From the NCBI GenBank assembly GCA_029262315.1, contig JAJCZP010000265.1, positions 33,758 through 97,757 on the forward strand: a DNA stretch of 64,000 bases, read 5' to 3'. This document shows positions 43,002-51,433 of this stretch, in pieces (the first letter of the stretch is position 1; the number at the start of each line of letters is the position of its first letter). Source of the stretch: Deltaproteobacteria bacterium (lineage in GTDB: Bacteria > Desulfobacterota > Binatia > UTPRO1). The position numbers and the translations under genes are program-made. A model generated the notes under the pieces. The model saw only the letters and a program-made list of their open reading frames with translations. It was not told the DNA's origin and ran no database searches.

Positions 43002-44669
43002 CTATGGCCGTCGTTCGAGGACGAAGACGTGACCTGTTCCCGGGGGAAGCCAGCGTCGGTAGGGCAAGCGTTGGCGGACGGCATAGCCGCCAAGTGGCCG
43101 GAAGCTCAAGAGAAATTCGTCGTCGGCCACCCACCACCAGCTGCGCACAGACTGGGGTTGGCCAGGTCGGGCAGCGTTGTTGGTTGGTCCGGCGTAGCCC
43201 GAAGGCGCGAAGCGCCACGCGTTGTACTCGAAGCCCCCATCGATTGATGTCGCGGGGACTCCGCTGGCTTCGAGCGCGGCCAGACCGTCGAAGCGCGCAC
43301 GGTTCCACGCCATGTAGTCGTGGGTTCCGGCAACGGCGTACCAGGCGAGGACGGCGGCCAGGGCGAGCGAGATCGGACGGATCGTCGGCAGTGGGCGCAG
43401 TGTGAGGAGAGTCGCGACCGCGAACGGGAGCACGATCAAGAGATAGCGATCGAAGTAGTAGCGTGTGTGCACCAAGGTGCCGGCGAACAGCATGCCCGTG
43501 GCAAGCACGGTGAACCCGACAGCCGGATCACGAAGCCGTCGGAACCCGGTGCAGTATGTGGAGACGCCACGGCCGACGGCGACGACCGCGAGGCCGGTTA
43601 GTGGAATCGACAGTGCGAGCCCGAGTCGCCGGACCGGGACCAGGGCGAGGACTTGGGTGTCACGGAGCGACAGCGCACCGAGCCCCACATCGTAGATGAC
43701 GTTGGTCAGATACCACATGAGCGTGCGCTCCCGGACGAAGAGTACGAGTGCGAGGGTGCCCGCCAGCAGGTATCCGCCGCGGAGGAGTCGTGGGTGGTAG
43801 GCGTGGAGGGGGTGGCGGAATCCGATGAGAAGGGGGGCGGTGAAGACGCCGAGATACATCAAGCCGCGGAAGGCGCAGTTGATCAATCCGCTCGCGGTCA
43901 GCCGCCCAGCCTCGTCCAGTTTTTGGAGGACGGCTTCGGGCGGGGGGTGCAGGACCAGCAGCCAGAGGTGAAACGCGATGAATGCCGTTGCCGGAATCGC
44001 CAGCGCGATGGCGGCGGTCCGTAGGCGCTCGCCCCAGGGGCGGTCAGCGACGAGGAGCGCCGCGGTCCCAGCGGCGCCAGCGACGAAGATCCCGTGCTGA
44101 CGGATCAGTAGGGCGGCCGCGGCCAAGAGGCTGCCGGTGAGGACGAGACCGCTCCGCCGCTCCGTCAAGCCGCGCGAGTAGAAGTAGGCCGCCCAGATCG
44201 CCGCCACGGTGGTCGGGACGTCGGTCATGAAGGTGAAGGCCAGGTTTACGTAGAGCGGATTGAGGGCCACCAGCACGACGGCGAGCCCCAGGGCCAGGCC
44301 GCGAACGCCAAGCGTTTGGAGCCAGAGCGCGAAGCCGAGCGCGCCGGTGACCGCCAGCACCAGCGTCGAGGCGCGCAGCAGCTCGAACGAGAAGCCCCCC
44401 ACAGCGCACAGCGCCGCTCCATAGGCGGCTTGCAGGACGACGCTCGCGCCCGTCCACGGGAGCAGTCGGAGCTGTCCCGTGGTGCAGAGCTCTCGGGCCG
44501 CGTAGGCGTAGGACCAGTCGTCGCTCAGCGGAAACTCACCGCTGGGGCCGATCGCCGCGATGACAGCCGCCGCGATCGCGACGATGTATGCCGTGGGGCG
44601 GCTGGCTTCTAGCCAGCCCCCTCCCGTGGCCCGTTTTGAGGCCCGCGCCGCCCCCTCCTGTCCGCTCAC
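43002..44669 (-). CDS. GT39/ArnT-like integral membrane glycosyltransferase
   Basis: 555 residues, about twelve hydrophobic segments. The first periplasmic loop has GEFPLSDDWSYAYAARELCTTG, an acidic DDW motif typical of GT-C proteins of the PMT/ArnT superfamily. The segment LNPLYVNLAFTFMTDVPTTVAAIWAAYFYSRGL resembles the family's second conserved stretch. The C-terminal about 100 residues are soluble (SIDGGFEYNAWRFAPSGYAG). It lacks the DEG/FPRxDF motif set of the four paralogues, so it is a different subfamily. Start GTG 44669 lies only a few bases after a TATAGT -10-like hexamer (44678-44683), so the mRNA may be leaderless. Substrate unknown. Confidence 0.75.
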   Translation of the reverse strand: MSGQEGAARASKRATGGGWLEASRPTAYIVAIAAAVIAAIGPSGEFPLSDDWSYAYAARELCTTGQLRLLPWTGASVVLQAAYGAALCAVGGFSFELLRASTLVLAVTGALGFALWLQTLGVRGLALGLAVVLVALNPLYVNLAFTFMTDVPTTVAAIWAAYFYSRGLTERRSGLVLTGSLLAAAALLIRQHGIFVAGAAGTAALLVADRPWGERLRTAAIALAIPATAFIAFHLWLLVLHPPPEAVLQKLDEAGRLTASGLINCAFRGLMYLGVFTAPLLIGFRHPLHAYHPRLLRGGYLLAGTLALVLFVRERTLMWYLTNVIYDVGLGALSLRDTQVLALVPVRRLGLALSIPLTGLAVVAVGRGVSTYCTGFRRLRDPAVGFTVLATGMLFAGTLVHTRYYFDRYLLIVLPFAVATLLTLRPLPTIRPISLALAAVLAWYAVAGTHDYMAWNRARFDGLAALEASGVPATSIDGGFEYNAWRFAPSGYAGPTNNAARPGQPQSVRSWWWVADDEFLLSFRPLGGYAVRQRLPYRRWLPPGTGHVFVLERRP

Positions 44670-44741
44670 GCAGCGACACTATAGCGCACTGAAAACGCAC
44701 CTTTCCATCGTTTCGCATCTGGGTGAGAATCCTCCGACCCC

Positions 44742-45623
44742 ATGCAGGCAAGCACACCGTGTACCCTCTGCCGCGGTCGGGAGTTCCGACAGCTGCACGA
44801 CATGGGCGAACGCCGTGTGCTGCGGTGCGCCGCATGTGGCCTGGTGCGCGCGGACCCCCTCCCGTCGATGGACGAGAAGCAGTTCGTCGAGACACAGGGG
44901 TACACCGACGCCAAAGCGTTTCCCGAGGTCCACGACTTCTTCGCCAACTGTCACCGCGATTTCGTCGATGATCCGGTCATTCGCGGCATGCGGCGTCAGC
45001 TGGTCGATCTGGAGGGTCTGCTCGGAGGTCCGGGTGATCTCCTCGATGTTGGAGCCGGCACCGGCATCTTCATGTACTTGGCGCGCGAGCGTGGATGGAC
45101 CCCGCGTGGTGTCGACATCTGTCCCTTGAGTGCGGAGAAGGCCGCGCGCGAGTTCGACCTCGAGGTCAGTGTCGGTCCGTTCGAGGATCACGACTTTGGT
45201 GGGCAGGTCTTCGATGCGGCAACCATGCTGGACGTGCTCGAGCACGTCCACGATCCGCTCCAGACGTTGCGCCAAGTGCACGGGATGTTGCGCCCCGGCG
45301 GGGCCGTGGCCATCGCCGTTCCGAACCAGCGGTGCTTGCTGACGGTGCTCGTCGACACCTACGCCCGCGTTGGTGGACCTTGGGCGCAAGGGCTGCTGGA
45401 GCGATTGTACGTCCCGCCTCATCTGCACTACTTCACGCCGCCGACGCTTCGTCGCGCGCTCGAGGTCGCCGGCTTTCGTGTGCAGGTGTTGAGCCAGAGT
45501 GGTGTGTATCTCGGGCGCTATCGCATGTCGCATGCGATGCGCGTTCCGCTCGAGACCGTGCTCGCGACGGGTGCCATCGTCGGGATGAACGCGCGTTTGA
45601 ACGTGCTCGCGACCAAGCGGTAG
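44742..45623 (+). CDS. SAM-dependent methyltransferase with N-terminal zinc ribbon
   Basis: 293 residues. Cys pairs CTLCRG and CAACGLVRADPLP form a zinc ribbon. The class I domain has LLDVGAGTGIFMYLARERG, PRGVDICPLSAEKAA and AATMLDVLEHVHDPLQTLRQVHGMLRPGG. HYFTPPTLRRALEVAGFRV is the typical late segment. Same architecture as the 28806 protein, but the two are diverged. It heads an operon with the flippase 5 bases downstream, so methylation of a glycan repeat before export is plausible but inferred. Confidence 0.87.
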   Translation: MQASTPCTLCRGREFRQLHDMGERRVLRCAACGLVRADPLPSMDEKQFVETQGYTDAKAFPEVHDFFANCHRDFVDDPVIRGMRRQLVDLEGLLGGPGDLLDVGAGTGIFMYLARERGWTPRGVDICPLSAEKAAREFDLEVSVGPFEDHDFGGQVFDAATMLDVLEHVHDPLQTLRQVHGMLRPGGAVAIAVPNQRCLLTVLVDTYARVGGPWAQGLLERLYVPPHLHYFTPPTLRRALEVAGFRVQVLSQSGVYLGRYRMSHAMRVPLETVLATGAIVGMNARLNVLATKR

Positions 45624-45628
45624 CTGCG

Positions 45629-47122
45629 ATGGCCGGGTCCGACACGCCCTCCATTCCGTCGTCGTCCGCTGGTGGGCCGGCGCGCGGGACGCTGTTCGCG
45701 CTCCTTGCCATGGTCGTCGACAAGGGCGGCGGTGTCGTGGTCCTGCTTTTGATCGCGCGCCTCCTTGGCGCCGACGACTTCGGCCGCTACGCGGCGCTGA
45801 TGTCGCTGCTCGCTTTCTTTCAAATTGCCGCCGAGTTCGGGCAGGAGCCGGTGTTGGTGCGACTTCTTGCCCAGCATCGCGGGGCGGATCCCGAGGCGCG
45901 CGGACTCGTCCAGGGGGCGTTGGCGATGCGCTTCTGGCTTGCGAGCGCGGCCGGTGTGGCGCTCGTGGTCTTGGCGCCGCTAGTGCTCACCGCCGTTGAG
46001 CGCCGGGTGCTGGTGGTGGCGGCGTGCGGCCTCGTGGCGAGTTTTGGGATCGCCCTACGCGCGGTCTTTCGCACGTCTCAGCGCCTGGAGGCTCTGTGTG
46101 TGACCGCGTCGATCCGGATCGGGATCTTCGCGGTGGCTTTCTTGGTCGGGCATCGGCTCGGGCTCGGGTTCTTCGCGGCGGTTGGAGGTTGGGCCTTGGG
46201 ACAACTGGCAGCGTCATCGACCGCGGCGATCCTCCTTCGGGGCTGGGGGCTCGCGCGTCCGCGGTGGGATTCCGGTGTCGTCAGCCGTCTCGGGCGCTCC
46301 GGGTGGGCGTTGGCGCTGAACGCCTTCTTGTTGACGGCGACGCTCCGGGTTGGGCATCTGATCGTGCTCAATCTGGATGGTCCATCGGCCGTCGGCTACT
46401 TGGCGGCCGGCGCGCAGCTGGCCGAGGCGTTCGCGTTGTTGCCCGAAGCGGTCATGCTCGCACTGCTTCCGATTCTTGCGTCGTACGAGGTGGATGCTCC
46501 CGAGGCGCAGCGTGCGCTCAGCGTGCGGACCACCCGTTGGTTCGTCCTGTTGGCCCTGCCGGCTGTTATCTTCGTTTCGATTCCGGCGCCGCATCTCCTG
46601 GCGTTGCTGTACGGGCCCGAGTTCGCCGCCGGAACGCCCGCGCTTCGGATTCTGGCGTGGTTGGCGCTCCTGGCAGCAACGGGAACGGTGTTTACCAACG
46701 TCATGATCGCGCGCGGGCTCGAACGCTCGCTGCTCGGTATCAACGCCGTAGCTTCCGTGCTGACGCTTTCCCTCTCGCTGGTATTGATTCCGCGGTTCGG
46801 GTTTCGGGGCGCCGCGCTGGCGACGTTGGTGGCCAGTGCGACTGCGCAGGCGATTCTGCTCGGGCTGCCCTCCATGCGCCAGGACGTAGCGCTTTGCCTC
46901 CGGCCCCTCGTCGGACCCGTGTTGCTTGCGGGTCTTCTCGTCGCGGTCGGGGTTACGGTCGGCGGTTCGAGTGCGACCGCAACTGTCGTGGCCTTGGCGG
47001 TGTTCGCGGCCCTCGTGCTCCTGACCGGTGTCGTGGATCGGCGCGATTGGGAGGCGATCCAGCAGGCATTTCGTGGGCTTCGCGGCCGTAAGTCCCCTGT
47101 TGACGGCGTGCCGAAACGGTGA
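45629..47122 (+). CDS. Wzx-type polysaccharide flippase
   Basis: 497 residues with about 12-14 hydrophobic segments. The N-terminus GTLFALLAMVVDKGGGVVVLLLIARLLGADDFGRYAALMSLLAFF is the typical polysaccharide-biosynthesis (MATE/MOP-superfamily) opening, with the conserved GxxxFGxYA-type segment. The final segments also fit Wzx or related lipid-linked-glycan exporters. It would move undecaprenyl-diphosphate-linked glycan to the periplasm. I chose ATG 45629, 5 bases after the methyltransferase stop, since the longer ORF is a shadow of that gene. No Wzy or initiating transferase is evident in the window. Confidence 0.85.
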   Translation: MAGSDTPSIPSSSAGGPARGTLFALLAMVVDKGGGVVVLLLIARLLGADDFGRYAALMSLLAFFQIAAEFGQEPVLVRLLAQHRGADPEARGLVQGALAMRFWLASAAGVALVVLAPLVLTAVERRVLVVAACGLVASFGIALRAVFRTSQRLEALCVTASIRIGIFAVAFLVGHRLGLGFFAAVGGWALGQLAASSTAAILLRGWGLARPRWDSGVVSRLGRSGWALALNAFLLTATLRVGHLIVLNLDGPSAVGYLAAGAQLAEAFALLPEAVMLALLPILASYEVDAPEAQRALSVRTTRWFVLLALPAVIFVSIPAPHLLALLYGPEFAAGTPALRILAWLALLAATGTVFTNVMIARGLERSLLGINAVASVLTLSLSLVLIPRFGFRGAALATLVASATAQAILLGLPSMRQDVALCLRPLVGPVLLAGLLVAVGVTVGGSSATATVVALAVFAALVLLTGVVDRRDWEAIQQAFRGLRGRKSPVDGVPKR

Positions 47123-47127
47123 ATACT
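47100..47127 (+). promoter_or_regulatory. Possible sigma70 promoter inside the end of the flippase gene
   Basis: TTGACG (47100-47105), a 16-base spacer and AATACT (47122-47127). It would start transcription near 47134, almost at the ATG of the next gene (47137), giving a leaderless or very short leader message. Confidence 0.3.
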
Positions 47128-47136
47128 GGACCATGA

Positions 47137-47562
47137 ATGCGTAAATCGGTGCTCATAGCGATGGTCGCGTGCTGCGTTGGATTCGCGGTCGCCACGATGA
47201 CAGCACACGCGTACACGAAGCTGAGCGCCTGGCGGAGTCATGGCGATAAGTTTCAGCTCGGCTACGTCGTGGGCTACATCGATGCGGTGAAGCTCGCCAA
47301 GTTCAAGGACACTCGCGCCACGATTCCGACGGCCGGGCGTGCCAAGCATCAAGACTGGCTTCGCCGCGTGAACGCGTTCTACGACGATCCCGCCAACGTC
47401 GAGCGGCCGATTCCAGATGCGATGCTCGTGGTGGGGCAGCAACTTCAGGATGAGATCCTGCGGGCGTACAAGGAGCGCCGCGATCGAATTCTCAATGCCG
47501 CAAAAGCCGGCTCGAAGCCTGACGCTGCGGCTGGTTCTGCGCCCGGTTCCGCGCTCGAGTAA
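47137..47562 (+). CDS. Small exported hypothetical protein
   Basis: 141 residues. Signal peptide MRKSVLIAMVACCVGFAVATMTAHA (cleavage after AHA). The mature part is soluble and mostly helical: KLSAWRSHGDKFQLGYVVGYIDAVKLAKFKD, then DWLRRVNAFYDDPANVERPIPDAMLVVGQQL. The segment FQLGYVVGYIDAV resembles small Rap1a/Tai-like immunity or periplasmic helical-bundle proteins in shape, but I cannot confirm a family. The C-terminus is low-complexity Ala/Pro. It lies 14 bases after the flippase stop and may belong to its operon or have its own promoter. ATG start. Confidence 0.65.
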   Translation: MRKSVLIAMVACCVGFAVATMTAHAYTKLSAWRSHGDKFQLGYVVGYIDAVKLAKFKDTRATIPTAGRAKHQDWLRRVNAFYDDPANVERPIPDAMLVVGQQLQDEILRAYKERRDRILNAAKAGSKPDAAAGSAPGSALE

Positions 47563-47580
47563 GTCCCGACGCCTGGCTCC

Positions 47581-49590
47581 GTGGATGGGGTGACGTTGGT
47601 CTCAGGCGCCGTGCTGGTCACGGCGCTGGTGTTGCTGCCAGGGCGAGCTGTAGCGCGTTGTGTCGGTGTACCTAGAGACGGGTTCGCCGACACGCTGGTC
47701 GGCGTGGCCATGGTCTCGATTACCGGGCTGGTGCTGGGATGGCTGCAGCTGTTCTCGATCGCGTTCCTGGCCGGGATTCTGACGAGCGTCTGGATCGGTT
47801 GCACCGTTCTCGGTCATCGGAGATCCGGCGTTCGCGCGGCGGCATCGACGAGTCGAGCCGCACGCGTCGTTGCCGCCAGTATGGCGTTGGCGGCGTTCGC
47901 GTGGTGTTGGCCGCCCTTCGAGACCGTACTGGCGGGCGCGGATTCCAGCATGTACGTGAACGCGGGGATTCACCTCGCGCGTACGGGGTCACTGGCCGTC
48001 GAGAGCGATGCGGTTGCCGTTTTGGGGCCACGGACGAGCCATGGTGTGTTTCCGAGTATTCGCGCCGACGGGCGCGGTCCGTTCGTGCGTCTTCCCGGCG
48101 GTCTGCTGATGTCTGGCGCGGGCGACGCGCGCGCCCTGCCCGCATTCTTTCCGCTTCTCCCGGTTTGGACGGGGATCGCCACGCTCGCGTGGGGGCCGTC
48201 GGGTGCGCCCGCGATCGCTCCGCTCGCCGTGGCGCTGGCGGTGTGGGCTGTCGCACTCTTCGCTGCGGAAGCGTTCGGTGCTCTTGTTGGGGGCGTCGCG
48301 GGGCTGCTCCTGCTTGCGAACTTCTCCTTCTGGTGGTTCGGCCGTTTCCTCATGCCGGAACCGCTCGCCTGCGCCTTCGTCTGGGGGGCGCTGATCCTGC
48401 TTCGTCGCGGCGCGTTTACGACCGCGGGCGTGATCTTCGGTCTCGCCGGTCTGGCGCGGGCCGAGACGATGCTCTTCGTGGTCGCGGCGGTCGGGCTCTG
48501 GCTCGTGTGGGAGCGCCCGACCATCCGCCTCGATCGTCTGCTGCTGGGATTCGTCCCGATGGCCGCGCTCACTGCCTTCAGCTTGCTCGCGCTTCCGAGC
48601 CATCACGCGGCCTATCTGTGGAACGATGTCACGATGCTCGTTACCCGCACAGTGCGCGGCGTGCCGCTCGGGACGGCGTCGCTCGTCGTCGCGGTCCTCG
48701 TAGCAGTGTCGGGGCTGCTCGGCGTCCTGATGGCGCTGCGGACCCGGCGTCCCGGCGCGCGTGCGTTGCAGGTGTCGGGCGTCGTCGGCGTTGCCGCCGC
48801 CACGCTTCTCTACCTGCTGGTAGGCGGCAACAGCGATCCGGTCCGGTCGATTCGTTGGCTTGCCGCGTATTGCTCCTGGCCGCTTCTCGGAATCGCGGTC
48901 GCGGGCGCGACGGTGACCTGGCGTGCTGGCCGTGATCCCGTCGTGCGGTTGGCCCTGCTGCTGAGTGCGCTGGTGGCGCTGATCTTCGTCATCAACCCTC
49001 GGGTCGCGCCGTATCATCCGTGGGCCATTCGCCGCTTTCTGCCCATCGTGATTCCGGGAATGACGATTGCTGCCGCGGCGGCGGTGGGCGTCTTGGCGTC
49101 CGGGAGCCTACGCTTTCGCCGTGCCGCGGCCGGGATGATCGTCGTCGGCTTGGTGTTGCTTGAGGTTCGACCCGTTCAGGCCGTACGGGATCGTTGGTAC
49201 TTCTTCGGTGGGTTTCAGACGGTGGAGACTCTTGCGGAGATGTTGCCGCTCGACGCGTTGGTCATCGTCGACAGTTCGCTCGCGGATTCCCAGGTCCAGG
49301 TGCCGCTATGGCTCACTCACGGTCGTGAGACGGTCATGATGGCGGCGGAGACGCCGAATTGGCATGCGGCACTGTTCGCGTTGGTCGCGAGCGGCCGGCC
49401 CGCATACTGGATCGATGCTCGCTTCGCACCAGCGCCCAACGTGCCGGGCTTGTCGTTCGAGCTGGCGAAGCCCAATCCGGAGATCAGACTATTGCTGCCG
49501 AACTCGGGACTGGGTGGGCCTCCAGCGTTGACGATCGGGCGCCGATACCTGCTGGAGGTCTATCGGGTGACGCGCGCACCCGACTACTAG
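47581..49590 (+). CDS. Large integral membrane protein, GT39-like
   Basis: 669 residues with about twelve or more hydrophobic segments across residues 5-520. The first large loop has LAGADSSMYVNAGIHLARTGSLAVESDAV, where acidic residues follow the first helices as in GT-C proteins, and a NFSFWWFGRFLMPEPLACAFVWGAL segment typical of the GT39-like group. The C-terminal about 130 residues are soluble and periplasmic-like (VIVDSSLADSQVQVPLWL). Weak similarity only; a glycosyltransferase role is inferred from shape and location. GTG start 19 bases after the preceding gene. It belongs to the methyltransferase/flippase operon. Confidence 0.65.
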   Translation: MDGVTLVSGAVLVTALVLLPGRAVARCVGVPRDGFADTLVGVAMVSITGLVLGWLQLFSIAFLAGILTSVWIGCTVLGHRRSGVRAAASTSRAARVVAASMALAAFAWCWPPFETVLAGADSSMYVNAGIHLARTGSLAVESDAVAVLGPRTSHGVFPSIRADGRGPFVRLPGGLLMSGAGDARALPAFFPLLPVWTGIATLAWGPSGAPAIAPLAVALAVWAVALFAAEAFGALVGGVAGLLLLANFSFWWFGRFLMPEPLACAFVWGALILLRRGAFTTAGVIFGLAGLARAETMLFVVAAVGLWLVWERPTIRLDRLLLGFVPMAALTAFSLLALPSHHAAYLWNDVTMLVTRTVRGVPLGTASLVVAVLVAVSGLLGVLMALRTRRPGARALQVSGVVGVAAATLLYLLVGGNSDPVRSIRWLAAYCSWPLLGIAVAGATVTWRAGRDPVVRLALLLSALVALIFVINPRVAPYHPWAIRRFLPIVIPGMTIAAAAAVGVLASGSLRFRRAAAGMIVVGLVLLEVRPVQAVRDRWYFFGGFQTVETLAEMLPLDALVIVDSSLADSQVQVPLWLTHGRETVMMAAETPNWHAALFALVASGRPAYWIDARFAPAPNVPGLSFELAKPNPEIRLLLPNSGLGGPPALTIGRRYLLEVYRVTRAPDY

Positions 49591-49595
49591 CGGCG

Positions 49596-50138
49596 TCAGG
49601 GGCGCGGCGTCGGCGTCGGTAGACTGTCGATGTCGAGTTGGCGGGCGGTTGCCCACTCCTGGCGCGAGAAGACGATGAGCGCGAGCTGGACGTTGGCCTC
49701 GTCCCCGGCGGCATCTGTGCCGGTCACGAACACATCCATACGGCCGGTCTTCTCGAAGATGTGGGTCACGCGGTCGCCCGTGCCTAGTTCCGTGCCGTCG
49801 CCGAAGTTCCAGCTGTACGTGACGGGTGGGGTGCCGCTGAGCGCCGCCGCGCCAAAGTCCACAATCATTGGCGCATAGCCGATGAACTGCGTCGCATCCG
49901 CGTCGATCTCGAAGACATCGGGCTCGGTCGGCTGCATGAAGAACTGGAACCCGTCGACCACGATCGTTGCGTCGTCGTCCCCGATCTCGATACCGGGCGC
50001 TTCGATCCTCAGGGGGCCAGTCTTGGTTGCGGCGGGTGGTTCAGGAGCCGGGGCCGGTTGAGTCGCGGTCTCTTCATTGCGACTGCAGGAGACGACGGCG
50101 ACGAGTGACAGGAGGCAACACCACAGCGACAAACGCAT
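49596..50138 (-). CDS. PKD-domain lipoprotein
   Basis: 180 residues. Signal peptide MRLSLWCCLLSLVAVVSCSRN with lipobox VVSC (Cys18) predicts an outer-surface lipoprotein. A Pro/Ala-rich linker follows (TQPAPAPEPPAATK). A PKD-type beta domain is at about 75-160, with YSWNFGDGTELGTGDRVTHIFEKTG, the canonical WxFGDG and HxY/F motif. The C-terminus is Pro-rich (LPTPTPRP). PKD domains usually mediate adhesion to glycans or proteins. I chose ATG 50138 because it opens directly at the signal peptide; the longer ORF has no support. Confidence 0.8.
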   Translation of the reverse strand: MRLSLWCCLLSLVAVVSCSRNEETATQPAPAPEPPAATKTGPLRIEAPGIEIGDDDATIVVDGFQFFMQPTEPDVFEIDADATQFIGYAPMIVDFGAAALSGTPPVTYSWNFGDGTELGTGDRVTHIFEKTGRMDVFVTGTDAAGDEANVQLALIVFSRQEWATARQLDIDSLPTPTPRP

Positions 50139-50194
50139 GCGACTGGAATTACACAGGAATGCTAGAAACAGCAAGTACACCTGGACTCTAGAAA

Positions 50195-50236
50195 CGACAA
50201 GGCCACCCGACCCCTGAGGGGTGGGTGGCCTTGTCG
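50195..50236 (-). terminator. Long perfect-stem terminator hairpin
   Basis: CGACAAGGCCACCC (50195-50208) pairs perfectly with GGGTGGCCTTGTCG (50223-50236), 14 pairs, with an inner ACCCC/GGGGT stem and a TGA loop. On the minus strand it is followed by GTTTCT. It lies 31 bases past the 50267 gene and before the PKD lipoprotein gene, so it should end that transcript. Confidence 0.75.
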
Positions 50237-50266
50237 AGATGCAAAGTTGATGCGGTTGGAAGGATC

Positions 50267-50944
50267 TTAGTTCGGGAGATCCTTGAAGAAGACACCGCAG
50301 ACAGCGAAGTTGTTACCGTTCGGGTCGAGGACCTGAATGGAGACAACCTCAAGCGAGGTGCATCCCGGCAGTGGTGCGATGCCGAGACCGGCGATCAGCG
50401 TGTTCGCCGTCGTCGTGAGGGTGGCGTTTCCGTTCGTCATACCGAACGCAAACGGCGCCGGGAAGTCGATGATGGTCATATCGGTTCCCATACCCGGAGA
50501 CGTGACTACCGTGTCTTCGAGCGTGGTGCGCGCCAGGGTCGAGAGCGTGCCGGAGCCACTCGCCAACCCGCCGGTCTTGTCGATGATGCGACGGAGACGC
50601 ATCTTGACCTTGAGGTCGCGGGTGTTCGGGCCGAAGTTCCCCTGGATCTCACGGAACTGCAGTTTGCCGATGGAGCGCTGCTCCCACCACTGCCAGCCAT
50701 TGATCTGGCTACCAGCCTGCGCGTTGAAGGTTTCCGGCGGGGTACAGCCCGGGACGCCACTTGCGGACGTCGTGTTCGGTACGTTACCTGTCGGGTTACC
50801 GCAGGAAACGAATGCTTGGACGAAGTCGCACTTGAAATTCTTCGCCTTCCTCGGATGCTCGAAATCGCATCCCGCCTGGGCCAGATTGGCGGTGATTCCG
50901 AGCGCCACCACGGCCGCTAGAGCGACTAGCAGGTGTCTCTTCAT
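50267..50944 (-). CDS. Exported protein with dedicated strong promoter and terminator
   Basis: 225 residues. Signal peptide MKRHLLVALAAVVALGITANLAQAG. The mature part starts CDFEHPRKAKNFKCDFVQAFVSCGNP and has at least five Cys, probably disulfide-bonded, then beta-strand-like LQFREIQGNFGPNTRDLKVKMRLRRIID and LTTTANTLIAGLGIAPLPGC. I recall similar CDFxHPxKAK secreted proteins in related uncultured bacteria but cannot confirm a function. I chose ATG 50944 because AAGGAGGG lies eight bases upstream. A near-consensus sigma70 promoter about 190 bases upstream and the hairpin downstream make it a self-contained, probably highly expressed unit. Confidence 0.75.
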   Translation of the reverse strand: MKRHLLVALAAVVALGITANLAQAGCDFEHPRKAKNFKCDFVQAFVSCGNPTGNVPNTTSASGVPGCTPPETFNAQAGSQINGWQWWEQRSIGKLQFREIQGNFGPNTRDLKVKMRLRRIIDKTGGLASGSGTLSTLARTTLEDTVVTSPGMGTDMTIIDFPAPFAFGMTNGNATLTTTANTLIAGLGIAPLPGCTSLEVVSIQVLDPNGNNFAVCGVFFKDLPN

Positions 50945-51433
50945 GGTTTGCCCTCCTTCTTGTGGGGGTTGGTTTAGGATGGCGACCACACGCGCAGTGG
51001 CTCGGTCTAGAACGACACATTGATGTTTAGCGCATGAATTCGTCATCACCGGTCTCAGCTCTTGAGCAGTCGTTAGGTCATGAGGATGCGAGGTACGGCA
51101 CCTCAAGTCTCATGCGACAACGCGGAGCCGAATATAGGAAGCCGGTCTTCTCTTTGTCAACAAAAAAACGCGCCCGGAAGACTATTATTTTCATGCACTT
51201 ATGCGAGTGAGTGGCAAATTCGCATGGTTTTGATTCAGTGCGCCAAAGAACTGTCTTGCACGTCTGCAAGTCTGACACCCCAGACGCTTGCCCGGCGGAT
51301 GTCAAAACATCTCGCACAGGCGCGAAGCTCGTAAACTACTGAATTGTAAGGGGTATCTCGATGGGCTGGGCTTCTCACAGCGTGGCGGGATGGCGTTGCC
51401 TGAGTGGTACGGATCGTGTACTCAAGGCCCCGC
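50945..51433. other. Intergenic region carrying divergent control signals
   Basis: A 489-base gap, AT-richer than the genes. It carries the promoter of the 50267 gene (51131-51160) and its roughly 180-base leader. CTTGCA-CGTC-TGCAAG at 51254-51269 is a small perfect palindrome. I see no gene or RNA with a recognisable signature. Confidence 0.5.
51131..51160 (-). promoter_or_regulatory. Near-consensus sigma70 promoter of the 50267 gene
   Basis: On the minus strand TTGACA (plus 51155-51160, perfect), an 18-base spacer, and TATATT (plus 51131-51136, five of six). Transcription would start near 51124, giving a leader of about 180 bases. This is the best promoter in the window. Confidence 0.65.

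Noticed and set aside
44678-44683. TATAGT as a firm promoter for the 43002 gene
   Set aside because: It lacks a clear -35 and would give an almost leaderless message; insufficient for a feature.
51254-51269. CTTGCA-CGTC-TGCAAG palindrome as an operator
   Set aside because: Short and isolated, not placed over a predicted promoter; chance cannot be excluded.
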